From contig JASJBY010000005.1 in the NCBI GenBank assembly GCA_030066245.1, positions 1 to 29,970 of the forward strand: a stretch of DNA of 29,970 bases, in the 5' to 3' direction. Source of the DNA: Gammaproteobacteria bacterium (GTDB lineage: Bacteria; Pseudomonadota; Gammaproteobacteria; JAABTG01). A model generated the notes under the pieces. The model made no database searches. It saw only the letters and a program-made list of their open reading frames with translations, and was not told the DNA's origin. The position numbers and the translations under genes were made by a program. Each line of letters opens with the position of its first letter. The stretch's first letter is position 1. Shown here in pieces: positions 8,939-17,387 of the stretch.

Positions 8939-9534
8939 ACATTTCAGACATCAACAATCTGGATTTCAACAACGCAGGCAACTGGCCTGCCCCGGTCAAA
9001 GCCGTGGCCATCGTTCTGCTTTGCGCGGGCGTGGTCGGCGCCGGCTACTGGTTCGATACCAAGGAGCAGCTGGCGGCTTTGGAGAAAGCCGAGCGGGTGG
9101 AGGTGGAGAAAAAGGAAATTTTCGAGAACAAGCAGCGCAAGGCAGCCAACCTGGAGCCTCTGAGAGAACAGCTCGAAGAGATGAAGCAGTCTTTCGGCGC
9201 CATGCTGCGCCAGCTACCGAACCAGGCCGAGATTGACGCCCTGCTGGTGGACATCTCCCAAACCGGCCTGGCAAGCGGACTCGAGTTCGATCTTTTCCAG
9301 CCTCAGAACGAGAGTCAGGCTGAATTCTATGCTGAGAAGCCCATAAAAATAAGAGTGACGGGCACCTACCACGAGTTCGGCGAGTTCGTCAGCGGCGTCG
9401 CGGCTTTGCCGCGCATCGTAACCCAGCACGACATCAAAATATTGCCTAAGAAGGGAAGCGCCGACGAGTTGGTCATGGAGGCCACGGCCAAGACCTACCG
9501 TTACATCGAGGAACAAGGCGAGGGAGACAGCTAA
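8935..9534 (+). CDS. pilO: type IV pilus inner-membrane protein PilO
   Basis: Partner of PilN: a 199-residue bitopic protein with a short cytoplasmic tail, a transmembrane helix at about 20-41 (AIVLLCAGVVGAGYW), a coiled coil rich in Glu and Lys (about 43-85) and a periplasmic ferredoxin-like fold that heterodimerises with PilN and contacts PilP. The ATGA overlap with pilN and the AGGGGGA stretch just upstream suggest coupled translation. Its TAA is followed directly by the GTG of pilP with no intervening base. Confidence 0.95.
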   Translation: MNISDINNLDFNNAGNWPAPVKAVAIVLLCAGVVGAGYWFDTKEQLAALEKAERVEVEKKEIFENKQRKAANLEPLREQLEEMKQSFGAMLRQLPNQAEIDALLVDISQTGLASGLEFDLFQPQNESQAEFYAEKPIKIRVTGTYHEFGEFVSGVAALPRIVTQHDIKILPKKGSADELVMEATAKTYRYIEEQGEGDS

Positions 9535-10119
9535 GTGAAAGCTCGCGAAGTTTCCGGCGCGGCTTCCCCAATGCGCCGTGTGCAAAGACGGCTGGGGTTG
9601 GCCGCGCTCGTGGCCTGCCTGCCGGCTTATCTGGGCCTTGCAGGCTGCGCCGGCGGCAGCATGAACGACCTGGTTTCCTATGTCGAGGAAGTTCGCGCCC
9701 GCAAGAGCACACGTATTGCACCGCTGCCCGAGATCCAGGTGCCGGAGATTTATGTTTACTCGGCCTCCGAGCAGAAAGACCCATTTCAGCCCATCGTGGA
9801 GGAACAGCCGGACGACGTGATCGTCGCTCGCCCCAACAACGAGACGGCCCCTCCCCAGAATCACATCCGAGAGGAACTGGAGTACTACCCGCTCGACAGC
9901 TTGCGCATGGTCGGCACGCTGGCGATGCAGGAGGACATGTGGGCTCTGGTCACGGCCCCGGACGGCGCCGTGCACCGTGTCCAGTCCGGCAATTACTTGG
10001 GTAAGAACTACGGAAAGATCACCCTGGTCGCTACCGACCGTGTGGAGCTTACCGAGATCGTACCCGACGGCATGGGGGGATGGCAGGAACGCAACGCGAA
10101 GCTGGACCTGTCCGAGTAA
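9535..10119 (+). CDS. pilP: type IV pilus lipoprotein PilP
   Basis: Inner-membrane lipoprotein that joins the PilN/PilO complex to the PilQ secretin. It has 194 residues, with a lipoprotein signal peptide ending in lipobox L-A-G-C and lipidation at about Cys38. A flexible stretch with the conserved sequence SEQKDPFQPIV (about 78-88) follows, then the C-terminal beta-sandwich HR domain (SLRMVGTLAMQEDMWALV through WQERNAKLDLSE). The GTG at 9535 abuts the pilO stop and has GGGAG at a suitable distance; the internal ATG at residue 13 has no ribosome-binding site, so the longer start is preferred. Confidence 0.94.
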   Translation: MKAREVSGAASPMRRVQRRLGLAALVACLPAYLGLAGCAGGSMNDLVSYVEEVRARKSTRIAPLPEIQVPEIYVYSASEQKDPFQPIVEEQPDDVIVARPNNETAPPQNHIREELEYYPLDSLRMVGTLAMQEDMWALVTAPDGAVHRVQSGNYLGKNYGKITLVATDRVELTEIVPDGMGGWQERNAKLDLSE

Positions 10120-10161
10120 ACCGTTATCCAGGAAGCCGTTGGAATTTGGGAGATCGACGAG

Positions 10162-12312
10162 ATGATAACCAAGGTTGGGTGGCTCAGACCTATTGTGTCG
10201 CGATACAGGGATGAGACCGGTAAACAAGTTTCCCTGACGCGGTCGCTTGCGGCCGTGGCCATCGGCGCCTTGCTGCTGGCAGGCGCAGTACCTCTCGCCC
10301 ATGCCCAGGGTCTGACCCTGGACTCCATCAGCTTCTCCTCCATGCCCGGCGAGCGGGTGCAGGTGCGGCTGAGCCTGTCGGAACCGCCCCCGGAGCCGCT
10401 CAGCTTCGCCATCGACGATCCGGCGCGTCTCGCGTTGGACTTCCCGGGCGTCACCGTCAACCTGCCGCGAAAGAGTCAGACTATCGGCGTGGGCATGGCC
10501 CGCAGCATCACCGCCGTGGAGGCCGGCGGGCGCACCCGGGTGGTGCTGAATCTTGTCAAGCTCGTGCCCTACACCATGGATGTTCAGGGGCGTGAAGTAG
10601 TTGTCACCCTTGAAGGCGGTGCCGTGGCCGACAGCCGTCCGTTCCAGGTCACAGGCGACGCCGCACAGGCATCGGCGGAGCCCAAGGCGATCGAGAACGT
10701 GGACTTTCGCCGGGGTGAGAGCGGGGAAGCCCGGGTCATCGTCACCTTGTCGGATCCCTCCGTGGTGGTGGACACCCGGGAAGAAGGCGGCAAGATTGTA
10801 GTCGACTTTCTGAATACCTCGCTGCCGGAGCAGCTGGAGCGCAAGCTCGATGTCATGGACTTCGCCACCCCCGTGACCCTGGTGGACACCTTCGCCCAGG
10901 GCGACGGTGTGCGTCTGGTCATCACCCCCAAGGGCAACTTCGAGCACCTGGCTTATCAGTCCGACGAGCTGTTCACTGTGGAAGTCAAGCCGGTTGCTGA
11001 GGAGCTGGAGGAAATCGAGCGCAAGAAGAAGGCTGGTTACACCGGCGAGCGCCTGTCCCTGAACTTCCAGAACATCGAAGTGCGCGCGGTGCTCCAGCTG
11101 CTGGCAGACTTCACCGGCCTGAACCTGGTGGCCAGTGACACGGTCGGCGGCAGCCTCACCCTGCGCCTGAAGAACGTGCCCTGGGATCAGGCTTTGGATA
11201 TCATTCTGAAATCCCGTGGCCTGGCCATGCGTCAGGTAGGCAACGTCATCATGGTTGCGCCCACCGAGGAGGTGGCCGCTCGGGAAAAGCTCGAGCTGGA
11301 GGCCAGCAAACAAATCGAGGAGCTGGCGCCGCTGTTCACCGAGTTCGTGCAGGTCAACTACGCCAAGGCCGATGATCTGGCTTCTCTACTCAAGGCGAAA
11401 GAGAACTCGCTCATGTCGGCGCGCGGCAGCGTCACCATAGACGCCCGTACCAACACCCTGCTGGTGCGGGACACGGCCGAGCACCTGGCCAATATCCGGC
11501 GCCTGGTGAGCACCCTGGACATACCGGTACGGCAGGTTCTCATCGAGTCGCGCATTGTCATTGCGGACGACAGTTTCGCCCGCGACCTGGGTGTGAAGTT
11601 CGGCTACAGCCGGACCAGCAGCCAAAACAGCATTTTGACCAACCGACGCTTTTTCACCGTCGGCGGCGGGCTCGAGGGCGACACCGAGTTTCCGGAGAGC
11701 ACGTCGTTCAACACGGATGGCCAGGAGAATTTCATCGTCGACTTGCCCATCGCCGACCCGTCTGCGGCCCTGAAGTTCGCCTTCGGTCGCCTGGGCAGCT
11801 GGCTGGTGCAGACGGAGCTGCAGGTGCTGCAGGCCGAGGGCCGGGGCGAGGTGATCTCCAACCCGCGTGTCGTCACCTCCAACCAGAAGGAGGCGGTGAT
11901 CGAGCAGGGTACGGAAATTCCCTACCAGGAGGCGTCCTCCAGTGGCGCCACCTCCACCTCGTTCAAGAAGGCTGTGCTGAGCCTGCGGGTCACGCCGCAC
12001 ATCACGCCCGATGACCGCATCGTCATGGATCTTCAGGTGAACAAGGATAACGTCGGCCAGAGCTTCGGCGGCATCCCCAGCGTGGACACCCGCTCGGTGA
12101 ACACCCAGGTTCTGGTGGACAACGGCGAGACCATCGTGCTGGGCGGCATCTACGAGCAGACCAAGCGAAACGACGTGGAGCGGGTCCCGTTCTTTAGCGA
12201 CCTGCCGCTCGCAGGGCGCCTGTTCCGCAAGACCGAGGTGCAGGACGACAAGGATGAGCTCCTCATCTTCATATCCCCGCGCATAATCAAGGAAACATTG
12301 GCAATTCGTTGA
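10162..12312 (+). CDS. pilQ: type IV pilus outer-membrane secretin PilQ
   Basis: Multimeric outer-membrane channel through which the pilus fibre exits. It has 716 residues. The signal peptide has an unusually long n-region (about 27 residues) and a hydrophobic core ending in AHA before Gln49. Two peptidoglycan-binding AMIN domains follow (about 50-150 and 177-277), then a short secretin/TonB N-terminal domain (about 297-366), a secretin N1/NolW-like domain (about 393-455) and the beta-barrel secretin domain (about 555-710) ending in the signature VPFFSDLPLAGRLFRK and DELLIFISPRIIK. GGGAG lies upstream of the ATG. The gap from pilP is 42 bp. It is the last pil gene before a strong hairpin. Confidence 0.97.
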   Translation: MITKVGWLRPIVSRYRDETGKQVSLTRSLAAVAIGALLLAGAVPLAHAQGLTLDSISFSSMPGERVQVRLSLSEPPPEPLSFAIDDPARLALDFPGVTVNLPRKSQTIGVGMARSITAVEAGGRTRVVLNLVKLVPYTMDVQGREVVVTLEGGAVADSRPFQVTGDAAQASAEPKAIENVDFRRGESGEARVIVTLSDPSVVVDTREEGGKIVVDFLNTSLPEQLERKLDVMDFATPVTLVDTFAQGDGVRLVITPKGNFEHLAYQSDELFTVEVKPVAEELEEIERKKKAGYTGERLSLNFQNIEVRAVLQLLADFTGLNLVASDTVGGSLTLRLKNVPWDQALDIILKSRGLAMRQVGNVIMVAPTEEVAAREKLELEASKQIEELAPLFTEFVQVNYAKADDLASLLKAKENSLMSARGSVTIDARTNTLLVRDTAEHLANIRRLVSTLDIPVRQVLIESRIVIADDSFARDLGVKFGYSRTSSQNSILTNRRFFTVGGGLEGDTEFPESTSFNTDGQENFIVDLPIADPSAALKFAFGRLGSWLVQTELQVLQAEGRGEVISNPRVVTSNQKEAVIEQGTEIPYQEASSSGATSTSFKKAVLSLRVTPHITPDDRIVMDLQVNKDNVGQSFGGIPSVDTRSVNTQVLVDNGETIVLGGIYEQTKRNDVERVPFFSDLPLAGRLFRKTEVQDDKDELLIFISPRIIKETLAIR

Positions 12313-12320
12313 TTGCCGGC

Positions 12321-12352
12321 GGCTGCCGCGGCCCGTTCCCGCCGCGGCAGCC
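12321..12352 (+). terminator. strong hairpin between pilQ and aroK, terminator-like but without T-run
   Basis: Perfect 12-bp inverted repeat: GGCTGCCGCGGC (12321-12332), an 8-base loop, then GCCGCGGCAGCC (12341-12352). It begins 8 bp after the pilQ stop and 52 bp before aroK. What follows is C-rich rather than U-rich, so intrinsic termination would be weak. It may reduce read-through into aroK-aroB or protect the 3' end of the pil mRNA. Confidence 0.5.
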
Positions 12353-12404
12353 CCATTCCCGTCGCATCCCAATCGCGTTACCCTGAGCACACCGGCCGGA
12401 GAGC

Positions 12405-12944
12405 ATGCCGCTCCGGCGGTATGCCATGAAAATACCAAGTAACGTTTTTCTTGTCGGTCCCATGGGGGCGGGCAAGACCACCATCGGCCGCCATCTCGCC
12501 AAGCTGCTGAACAAGGAGTTCAAGGACAGCGATCGGGTCATCGAGTCGCGCACCGGGGCCAGCATTCCGTTGATCTTCGAACTCGAGGGCGAAGCGGGTT
12601 TCCGGCGGCGCGAGAAGGCCGTAATCGACGAGCTGACGGCAGAGCACGACCTGGTGCTCGCCACCGGCGGCGGCGCTATTCTTGACCGGGACAACCGCTC
12701 CTGGCTGATTCAACGCGGCTTCGTCATTTACCTGCACGCGCCCCTAGAACAGCTTCTCGAACGCACGCGACGGGACCGCAATCGGCCGCTGCTCCAGACC
12801 GACGATCCCCGGCAGCGGCTCGAGGCGATCATGACCGAAAGAGATCCCATCTACCGGCAGGTCGCCGATTTGATCGTGCTGACCGATCATCGTACAGTCC
12901 GCACGGTCGTAAAGGAGATCCAGAGGCGAGTGTCCCGCCTATGA
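12405..12944 (+). CDS. aroK: shikimate kinase
   Basis: ATP-dependent phosphorylation of shikimate to shikimate 3-phosphate in aromatic amino acid synthesis. It has 179 residues as called. Walker A GPMGAGKT (18-25), shikimate-binding Asp43 in KDSDRVIESRTG, Arg67 in EAGFRRRE, the glycine-rich ATGGG (86-90) and the lid motif RNRPLL (125-130). The ATG at 12405 has GGAG five bases upstream. The ATG at 12426 gives MKIPSNVFLVGPMG, closer to the E. coli N terminus, but has a poorer ribosome site; either start leaves the enzyme intact. Its stop overlaps aroB by four bases. The link to the pil genes upstream is widespread in gammaproteobacteria. Confidence 0.95.
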   Translation: MPLRRYAMKIPSNVFLVGPMGAGKTTIGRHLAKLLNKEFKDSDRVIESRTGASIPLIFELEGEAGFRRREKAVIDELTAEHDLVLATGGGAILDRDNRSWLIQRGFVIYLHAPLEQLLERTRRDRNRPLLQTDDPRQRLEAIMTERDPIYRQVADLIVLTDHRTVRTVVKEIQRRVSRL

Positions 12945-14050
12945 AGACTCTGCGGGTTGAGCTCGGCCCACGCAGCTATCCCATTCATATCGGCACGGAC
13001 CTGCTTGGACGAGCCGATCTGGCCGTACCCCATCTGCCTGGTGAGCAGGTGATGGTCGTCAGCAATGAGACCGTGGCGCCCCTCTATCTGGACCGGGCGC
13101 TGGCAGCCTTCCAGGACCTGCGCGCCGATTCGCTGGTGCTGCCCGACGGCGAGGAGTACAAGAACCTGGAGGTGCTGGAGCGCATTTTCGACGCGCTGCT
13201 GCAAGGCCGGCACAGCCGCCAGACCACGCTCGTGGCCCTCGGTGGTGGCGTTATCGGCGACCTGACCGGCTTCGCGGCGGCCACCTACCAACGCGGCGTG
13301 GCCTTCATCCAGATTCCTACCACGCTGCTGGCCCAGGTGGATTCCTCGGTGGGCGGCAAGACCGGGGTCAACCACGCCCTGGGCAAGAACATGGTCGGGG
13401 CCTTCCACCAGCCGCGGTGCGTCATTGCAGACACGACGACCCTCTCCACGCTGGAAGACCGACAGCTGCGCGCCGGCATCGCCGAGGTCATCAAATACGG
13501 CCTGATCCGGGACCCCGAGTTCTTCGTCTGGCTGGAAGAAAACATGGAGCAGCTTATCAACCGGCAGCCGCAGGCGCTGGCCTATGCCATCCAGTCCTCC
13601 TGCGCCAGCAAAGCGCGGATCGTTGCCGACGACGAGTTGGAGGCGGGGCAGCGAGCCCTGTTGAATCTCGGTCACACTTTCGGCCACGCCATCGAGACGG
13701 GTCTTGGCTACGGCACCTGGCTGCACGGCGAGGCCGTGGCTGCCGGCATGGCGCTGGCGGCGGACCTGTCGGCGCGACAGGGCTGGCTCGAAAGGCCGGC
13801 CGTGGCGCGGGTGGTGAGCCTGCTGGAGCGTGCCGGACTGCCGGTCGCCGCGCCGGCCACCCTGGAGCCCCAGCAGATGCTGGAGCTCATGGCCGTGGAC
13901 AAAAAGGTCGTCAAGGGACGCATCCGCCTGGTGTTGCTGAAGGCCATCGGCGAGGCGATAGTGACCGACGCGTTCGATGCCGAGCTGCTGCAGGCCACTC
14001 TGGAAGAATGCCGTTCTCCCGAGGTGCTGACCCGCGCGGGCCGTCAGTAG
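12941..14050 (+). CDS. aroB: 3-dehydroquinate synthase
   Basis: Converts DAHP to 3-dehydroquinate, the second step of the shikimate pathway, using NAD and a divalent metal. It has 369 residues, as expected. NAD-binding segment GGGVIGDLTGF (101-111), substrate-site DSSVGGKTGVNH (134-145), and metal ligands Glu182 (in AEVIKYG), His245 (in LGHTFGHA) and His262 (in LHGE), spaced as in E. coli. Translation starts inside the aroK stop region (ATGA), so the two are almost certainly coupled and provide two steps of the same pathway. Confidence 0.97.
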   Translation: MKTLRVELGPRSYPIHIGTDLLGRADLAVPHLPGEQVMVVSNETVAPLYLDRALAAFQDLRADSLVLPDGEEYKNLEVLERIFDALLQGRHSRQTTLVALGGGVIGDLTGFAAATYQRGVAFIQIPTTLLAQVDSSVGGKTGVNHALGKNMVGAFHQPRCVIADTTTLSTLEDRQLRAGIAEVIKYGLIRDPEFFVWLEENMEQLINRQPQALAYAIQSSCASKARIVADDELEAGQRALLNLGHTFGHAIETGLGYGTWLHGEAVAAGMALAADLSARQGWLERPAVARVVSLLERAGLPVAAPATLEPQQMLELMAVDKKVVKGRIRLVLLKAIGEAIVTDAFDAELLQATLEECRSPEVLTRAGRQ

Positions 14051-14180
14051 GTAGGCGTGGACCGTCGGCCAGACCCCTACCGAGCAACGCAAGGAAAGCC
14101 CCGCTGGCCCTCCTTAGCATGGCATTGAAGCAGGAATCCACTCACCCGGGTGGCCCAGGGCCCGCATCTGCCAGCCACCG

Positions 14181-15356
14181 ATGAACCTAGAAGCGCCATC
14201 CACGGAGGACCGCCTGGCGCCATATGCCGCCAGCGCGGCGTCGTCTCGCGGCCGACGAATCGCTGAGCCCGCGCCGGTCTACCGGGGCGAGTTTCAGCGC
14301 GACCGCGACCGTATCGTGCATTCCGCCGCCTTTCGGCGTCTCGAGTACAAGACCCAGGTCTTCGTCAACCACGAGGGCGACATGTTTCGCACGCGACTGA
14401 CGCACTCCATCGAGGTCGCCCAGATTGGCCGTACCATGGCTCGTATTCTGCGCCTCAACGAGGAGCTGACAGAGGGTATCGCCTTGGCCCACGACCTGGG
14501 GCATACCCCGTTCGGTCACGCAGGGCAGGACGCGCTCAACGAGTGCATGGCCGGCTACGGGGGCTTCGAGCACAATCTGCAGTCACTCCGGGTGGTGGAC
14601 GTGCTGGAGGAGAAGTACGCGGACTTCACCGGCCTCAACCTGACCTTTGAGACCCGGGAGGGGATCCTGAAGCACTGCTCTCGGAGCAACGCCAGGGAGC
14701 TCGGCGATGTGGGTGAGCGCTTTTTGCACAATGGGCAGCCGTCCCTGGAAGCACAGACCGCAAATCTGGCCGACGAGATTGCCTACAACAGCCACGATGT
14801 GGACGACGGCCTGCGCGCGCAGCTGATCGACATCGAGCAGCTGCGGACCGTGGCCCTATTCCGCGAACAGCACGACGAGGTGCGGCGGAAGTGGCCGAAG
14901 CTGGCCATGCGGCGAACTATCCACGAGGTCATCCGCCGCATGATCAACCGGCAGGCGGTGGATATGGCGGAGGCCAGTGCGGCAGCGATAACGCATCACG
15001 CCCCGGCGGACGTGGATGCCGTGCGCCGGGCCGGCGAGCCGTTGATTCGCTTCAGCGACCCGATGCGGGAGCAGCACCTGGAGCTGAAGCGTTTTTTGCG
15101 CCACCATCTATACCGTCACTACCGGGTGCACCGGATGTCGCTCAAGGCGCAGCGCACCATTCGGCTGCTCTTCGATGCGTTCATGGACGACCCGAGAATT
15201 TTGCCGCCGGATTTTCAGGCCCATGTTGAGGCGCTGGAGACGCGCGACAAGGAGTCAGGCCGGGCACGGGGCGTAGCTGACTACATTGCCGGTATGACGG
15301 ACCGATACGCGATAACGGAATACGAACGGGTCTACGACCCTGCGCACTTGACCTGA
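14181..15356 (+). CDS. dgt: deoxyguanosinetriphosphate triphosphohydrolase-like protein (HD domain)
   Basis: Metal-dependent HD-domain dNTP triphosphohydrolase of the dGTPase family, releasing tripolyphosphate from dNTPs. At 391 residues it is the shorter type (E. coli Dgt is about 505). The HD metal set is His75, His104-Asp105 (in LAHDLGHTPFGHAG) and Asp198 (in NLADEIAYNSHDVDD). The N-terminal segment FRRLEYKTQVFVNHEGD is typical of this subfamily. The ATG at 14181 has no clear Shine-Dalgarno, yet no other normal start codon lies between it and the upstream in-frame TAG. A 130-bp spacer separates it from aroB. Substrate preference cannot be read from sequence, so the symbol denotes family membership. 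A role in dNTP balance or fidelity is inferred. Confidence 0.9.
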   Translation: MNLEAPSTEDRLAPYAASAASSRGRRIAEPAPVYRGEFQRDRDRIVHSAAFRRLEYKTQVFVNHEGDMFRTRLTHSIEVAQIGRTMARILRLNEELTEGIALAHDLGHTPFGHAGQDALNECMAGYGGFEHNLQSLRVVDVLEEKYADFTGLNLTFETREGILKHCSRSNARELGDVGERFLHNGQPSLEAQTANLADEIAYNSHDVDDGLRAQLIDIEQLRTVALFREQHDEVRRKWPKLAMRRTIHEVIRRMINRQAVDMAEASAAAITHHAPADVDAVRRAGEPLIRFSDPMREQHLELKRFLRHHLYRHYRVHRMSLKAQRTIRLLFDAFMDDPRILPPDFQAHVEALETRDKESGRARGVADYIAGMTDRYAITEYERVYDPAHLT

Positions 15357-15437
15357 GATACGCACTGCGCGAGTCATAGAGTACGTGTTTGGAACACTCT
15401 CCATGCAGGGCGGCCGGAGGATACCGGCTTCAGGACC

Positions 15438-17030
15438 ATGACGCTATCGGCTTATCTGCACGAGTCAGGATTCAGCGATGACCCTTTCGCGGACACCGAG
15501 GATGCGAGTCTCTACTTCGCCACCCCGCAGCTGACCCAGCGGCTCGATCTGCTGGAGCATCTGATCCTGTACAGCGACCTGCTGTTGCTGGTCAGCGGAG
15601 AGACGGGTAGCGGCAAGACCACGCTCCTCAATCGCCTGGTGAGTATGGCTTCTCAGCCCTGGCGGGTAAGCGTGGTGCAGGCGGACTTGGAAATGGATAG
15701 CGGCGGGCTGTTGCGCAAGGCGATGCAGGGATTCGACATGGGGGCGGGACAGCCCGCGGCCCGTGAACAGGCTGATGACCTGCGGCATGCCTGTCTGCGC
15801 TGGCGCTCCCGTTCGCAAGTTCCGGTGCTGGCGATCGACGAGGCGCACATGCTGCCGCCGGACACGTTGGCGGCCGCCGTGCGGCTGGCTGCCGAGACAG
15901 GCGGCAGCGGTCTGCGCATGGTGTTGCTGGGGGAGCCCCAGCTGGAGCAGATGCTCGGCGAAGCGATCAACGGCGGCGGCAGCAATGCGGCCCACGTTGT
16001 GGATCTGCCCGCGCTGAATAGGCATCAATCGGCGGCCTATCTGCGCCATCGGCTGAGTCGCGCCGGGCTGGATGCGCAGGCGCTGTTTCCCGACGCGCTG
16101 GTGGACCGGGTAGTCAAGGGTTCGGCCGGTTTGCCTGGACGCCTGAACGCGGCCGCCCGCAGTCAGCTGGCCGACAGGTTGGCCACCGCAGAGCATCGTC
16201 CCGACGCCGGGCCCCGGTCCCCGGGCCGAGTTCCGTGGTGGCGGCGGGGGCCGCTACGGGCGTTCGCTGCTGTGCTCTTGGCGGCGCTGGTGGCGGCCCT
16301 CTGGCTGCTCACTCCAGAACCTTCCCCGCCGCCCGAGCGACTCGCTCTGACGCCGCTGAAGGAGTACGCCACGCCGCCGCCGGCAACGGTTGCGTCGTCC
16401 CGGGCGGCCGAGCCCTCCCCCCCGCAGGCCGAGCCGGTGCCCATGCCGGTTGAGACCGTGGTGGAATCCGCGGCCGTGGAAGAGGCCGCCGCCCTGCCGC
16501 CGCCCGCCAGGGCAACGCCGCTTGCGCCGTTGCCTCCGGCCCCGCAGGACGCTTCGAATGCCACGGCAGAGCGCGTGCTAGAACCGGCTCCGAAGGCCGT
16601 GGCTTTGGAAAACGCCCCTGCCGGGCCGGTGCCGCCCAAACCCCAGCGGCGGTCCATCCGTCCCGCCTCGCAGGCTGCCGCGCCGGATGCCGTCCCACTG
16701 CCGCCGGAGCTGGCGGGCTTGCAGGACGAAGCCTGGCTGATGGCTCAGGATCCGGGGCACTACACCGTGCAGCTCACCGGCACCCACGACCGCCAGGCCG
16801 CCCTGAGCTTCGTGCGCAACCACTCGTTGCAGGATGCGGCGGCCTGGTTCCGCACCCGGCATCGGAACCGGGACTGGTATGTGGTGGTCACCGGCACCTA
16901 TTCCCAGCGGGCGGATGCCCAGGCGGCCATCCGTTCCCTGTCGGCGGCACTCAAACGACAGGGGCCGTGGCCGAGAACCTTCGCCAGCATCCAGGCCAGT
17001 GTCGCCGGGTCGGCTGCGCGCCCAGATTGA
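15438..17030 (+). CDS. damX: DamX-like AAA ATPase with C-terminal SPOR domain
   Basis: Inner-membrane protein of 530 residues. The N-terminal cytoplasmic half is an ExeA/GspA-like AAA ATPase with Walker A GETGSGKT (54-61) and Walker B VPVLAIDEAH (128-137). A basic stretch (PWWRRG) precedes one transmembrane helix at about 273-291. A Pro/Ala-rich periplasmic linker (about 292-430) leads to a SPOR domain (about 439-522; YTVQLTGTHDRQAA, then WYVVVTGTYSQRADAQAA), which in other proteins binds septal peptidoglycan stripped of stem peptides. The architecture matches DamX-type proteins located after aroB in many gammaproteobacteria and linked to cell division. It probably links an ATP-dependent step to septal wall synthesis. 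The start follows AGGA closely; no better alternative is apparent. Confidence 0.9.
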   Translation: MTLSAYLHESGFSDDPFADTEDASLYFATPQLTQRLDLLEHLILYSDLLLLVSGETGSGKTTLLNRLVSMASQPWRVSVVQADLEMDSGGLLRKAMQGFDMGAGQPAAREQADDLRHACLRWRSRSQVPVLAIDEAHMLPPDTLAAAVRLAAETGGSGLRMVLLGEPQLEQMLGEAINGGGSNAAHVVDLPALNRHQSAAYLRHRLSRAGLDAQALFPDALVDRVVKGSAGLPGRLNAAARSQLADRLATAEHRPDAGPRSPGRVPWWRRGPLRAFAAVLLAALVAALWLLTPEPSPPPERLALTPLKEYATPPPATVASSRAAEPSPPQAEPVPMPVETVVESAAVEEAAALPPPARATPLAPLPPAPQDASNATAERVLEPAPKAVALENAPAGPVPPKPQRRSIRPASQAAAPDAVPLPPELAGLQDEAWLMAQDPGHYTVQLTGTHDRQAALSFVRNHSLQDAAAWFRTRHRNRDWYVVVTGTYSQRADAQAAIRSLSAALKRQGPWPRTFASIQASVAGSAARPD

Positions 17031-17084
17031 GCCCGGCCCGTTGCTCCCGGCGTAAGGCGCGCGGCCGCGTCGATTCAGAGTGGT

Positions 17085-17122
17085 ACTTCGCCAAAACCAC
17101 TGTGACTGGTTACTGGTGAAGT
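17085..17122 (+). repeat. two-tier stem-loop downstream of damX
   Basis: Outer arms ACTTCGCCA (17085-17093) and TGGTGAAGT (17114-17122) pair over 9 positions with one G-U; inner arms AACCA (17095-17099) and TGGTT (17107-17111) stack on top around a CTGTGAC loop. It lies 54 bp after the damX stop. There is no T-run, so it is at best a weak or Rho-assisted terminator or an mRNA-end stabiliser. Confidence 0.4.
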
Positions 17123-17155
17123 GGCACGCAGTTACGTCGAAATACGTTAGGTGAG

Positions 17156-17379
17156 GATTCCGGCGGGATCCGCTCCAGGCTCCGAGTTGCGGCCTGTTTC
17201 GTCGCACACCCGGGGCCTCACGACAGGACCTTCGTCGCTGCGCCTTCCTACTGCGCTTGAAGGGCCGCTCGCCCCTGTCCTGGCGCTCGGGGCGGTCGTC
17301 CCTCGACCGCCCCTTTCAGGCTAATCCAGTGTGTGCAACGGGCCTTCACCAATCGCCTTCCTCGAATCCCGCCGGAACC
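17156..17379. repeat. 224-bp segment with 17-bp terminal inverted repeats (possible dispersed repeat or MITE-like element)
   Basis: This fills most of the 472-bp gap between damX and gltB1, where I see no gene. The left arm 17156-17172 and the reverse complement of the right arm 17363-17379 agree at 15 of 17 positions, sharing the 12-base core TTCCGGCGGGAT. The interior is dense in further pairing: CAGGAC with GTCCTG, CCTTC with GAAGG, and a perfect 10-bp hairpin at 17289-17313. I saw no clear target-site duplication and no transposase. A mobile miniature element or a structured RNA are both possible; a genome-wide copy search would decide. Confidence 0.45.
17289..17313 (+). repeat. perfect 10-bp hairpin inside the segment upstream of gltB1
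   Basis: GGGGCGGTCG (17289-17298), loop TCCCT, then CGACCGCCCC (17304-17313), followed by TTTC. The stem is entirely GC-rich and perfect. On the plus strand the trailing T-run has only three bases, so it is a marginal terminator candidate for the damX transcript; on the minus strand no T-run follows. Confidence 0.5.
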
Positions 17380-17387
17380 CCACGGCC

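Noticed and set aside
9214..11313. 699-codon open frame on the minus strand
   Set aside because: Antisense to pilO, pilP and pilQ, which overlap in conserved operon order. The translation shows no recognisable domain.
14050..14081. GGTAGG/CCTACC inverted repeat after aroB
   Set aside because: Only 6 bp with a 20-base loop and no T-run; expected by chance.
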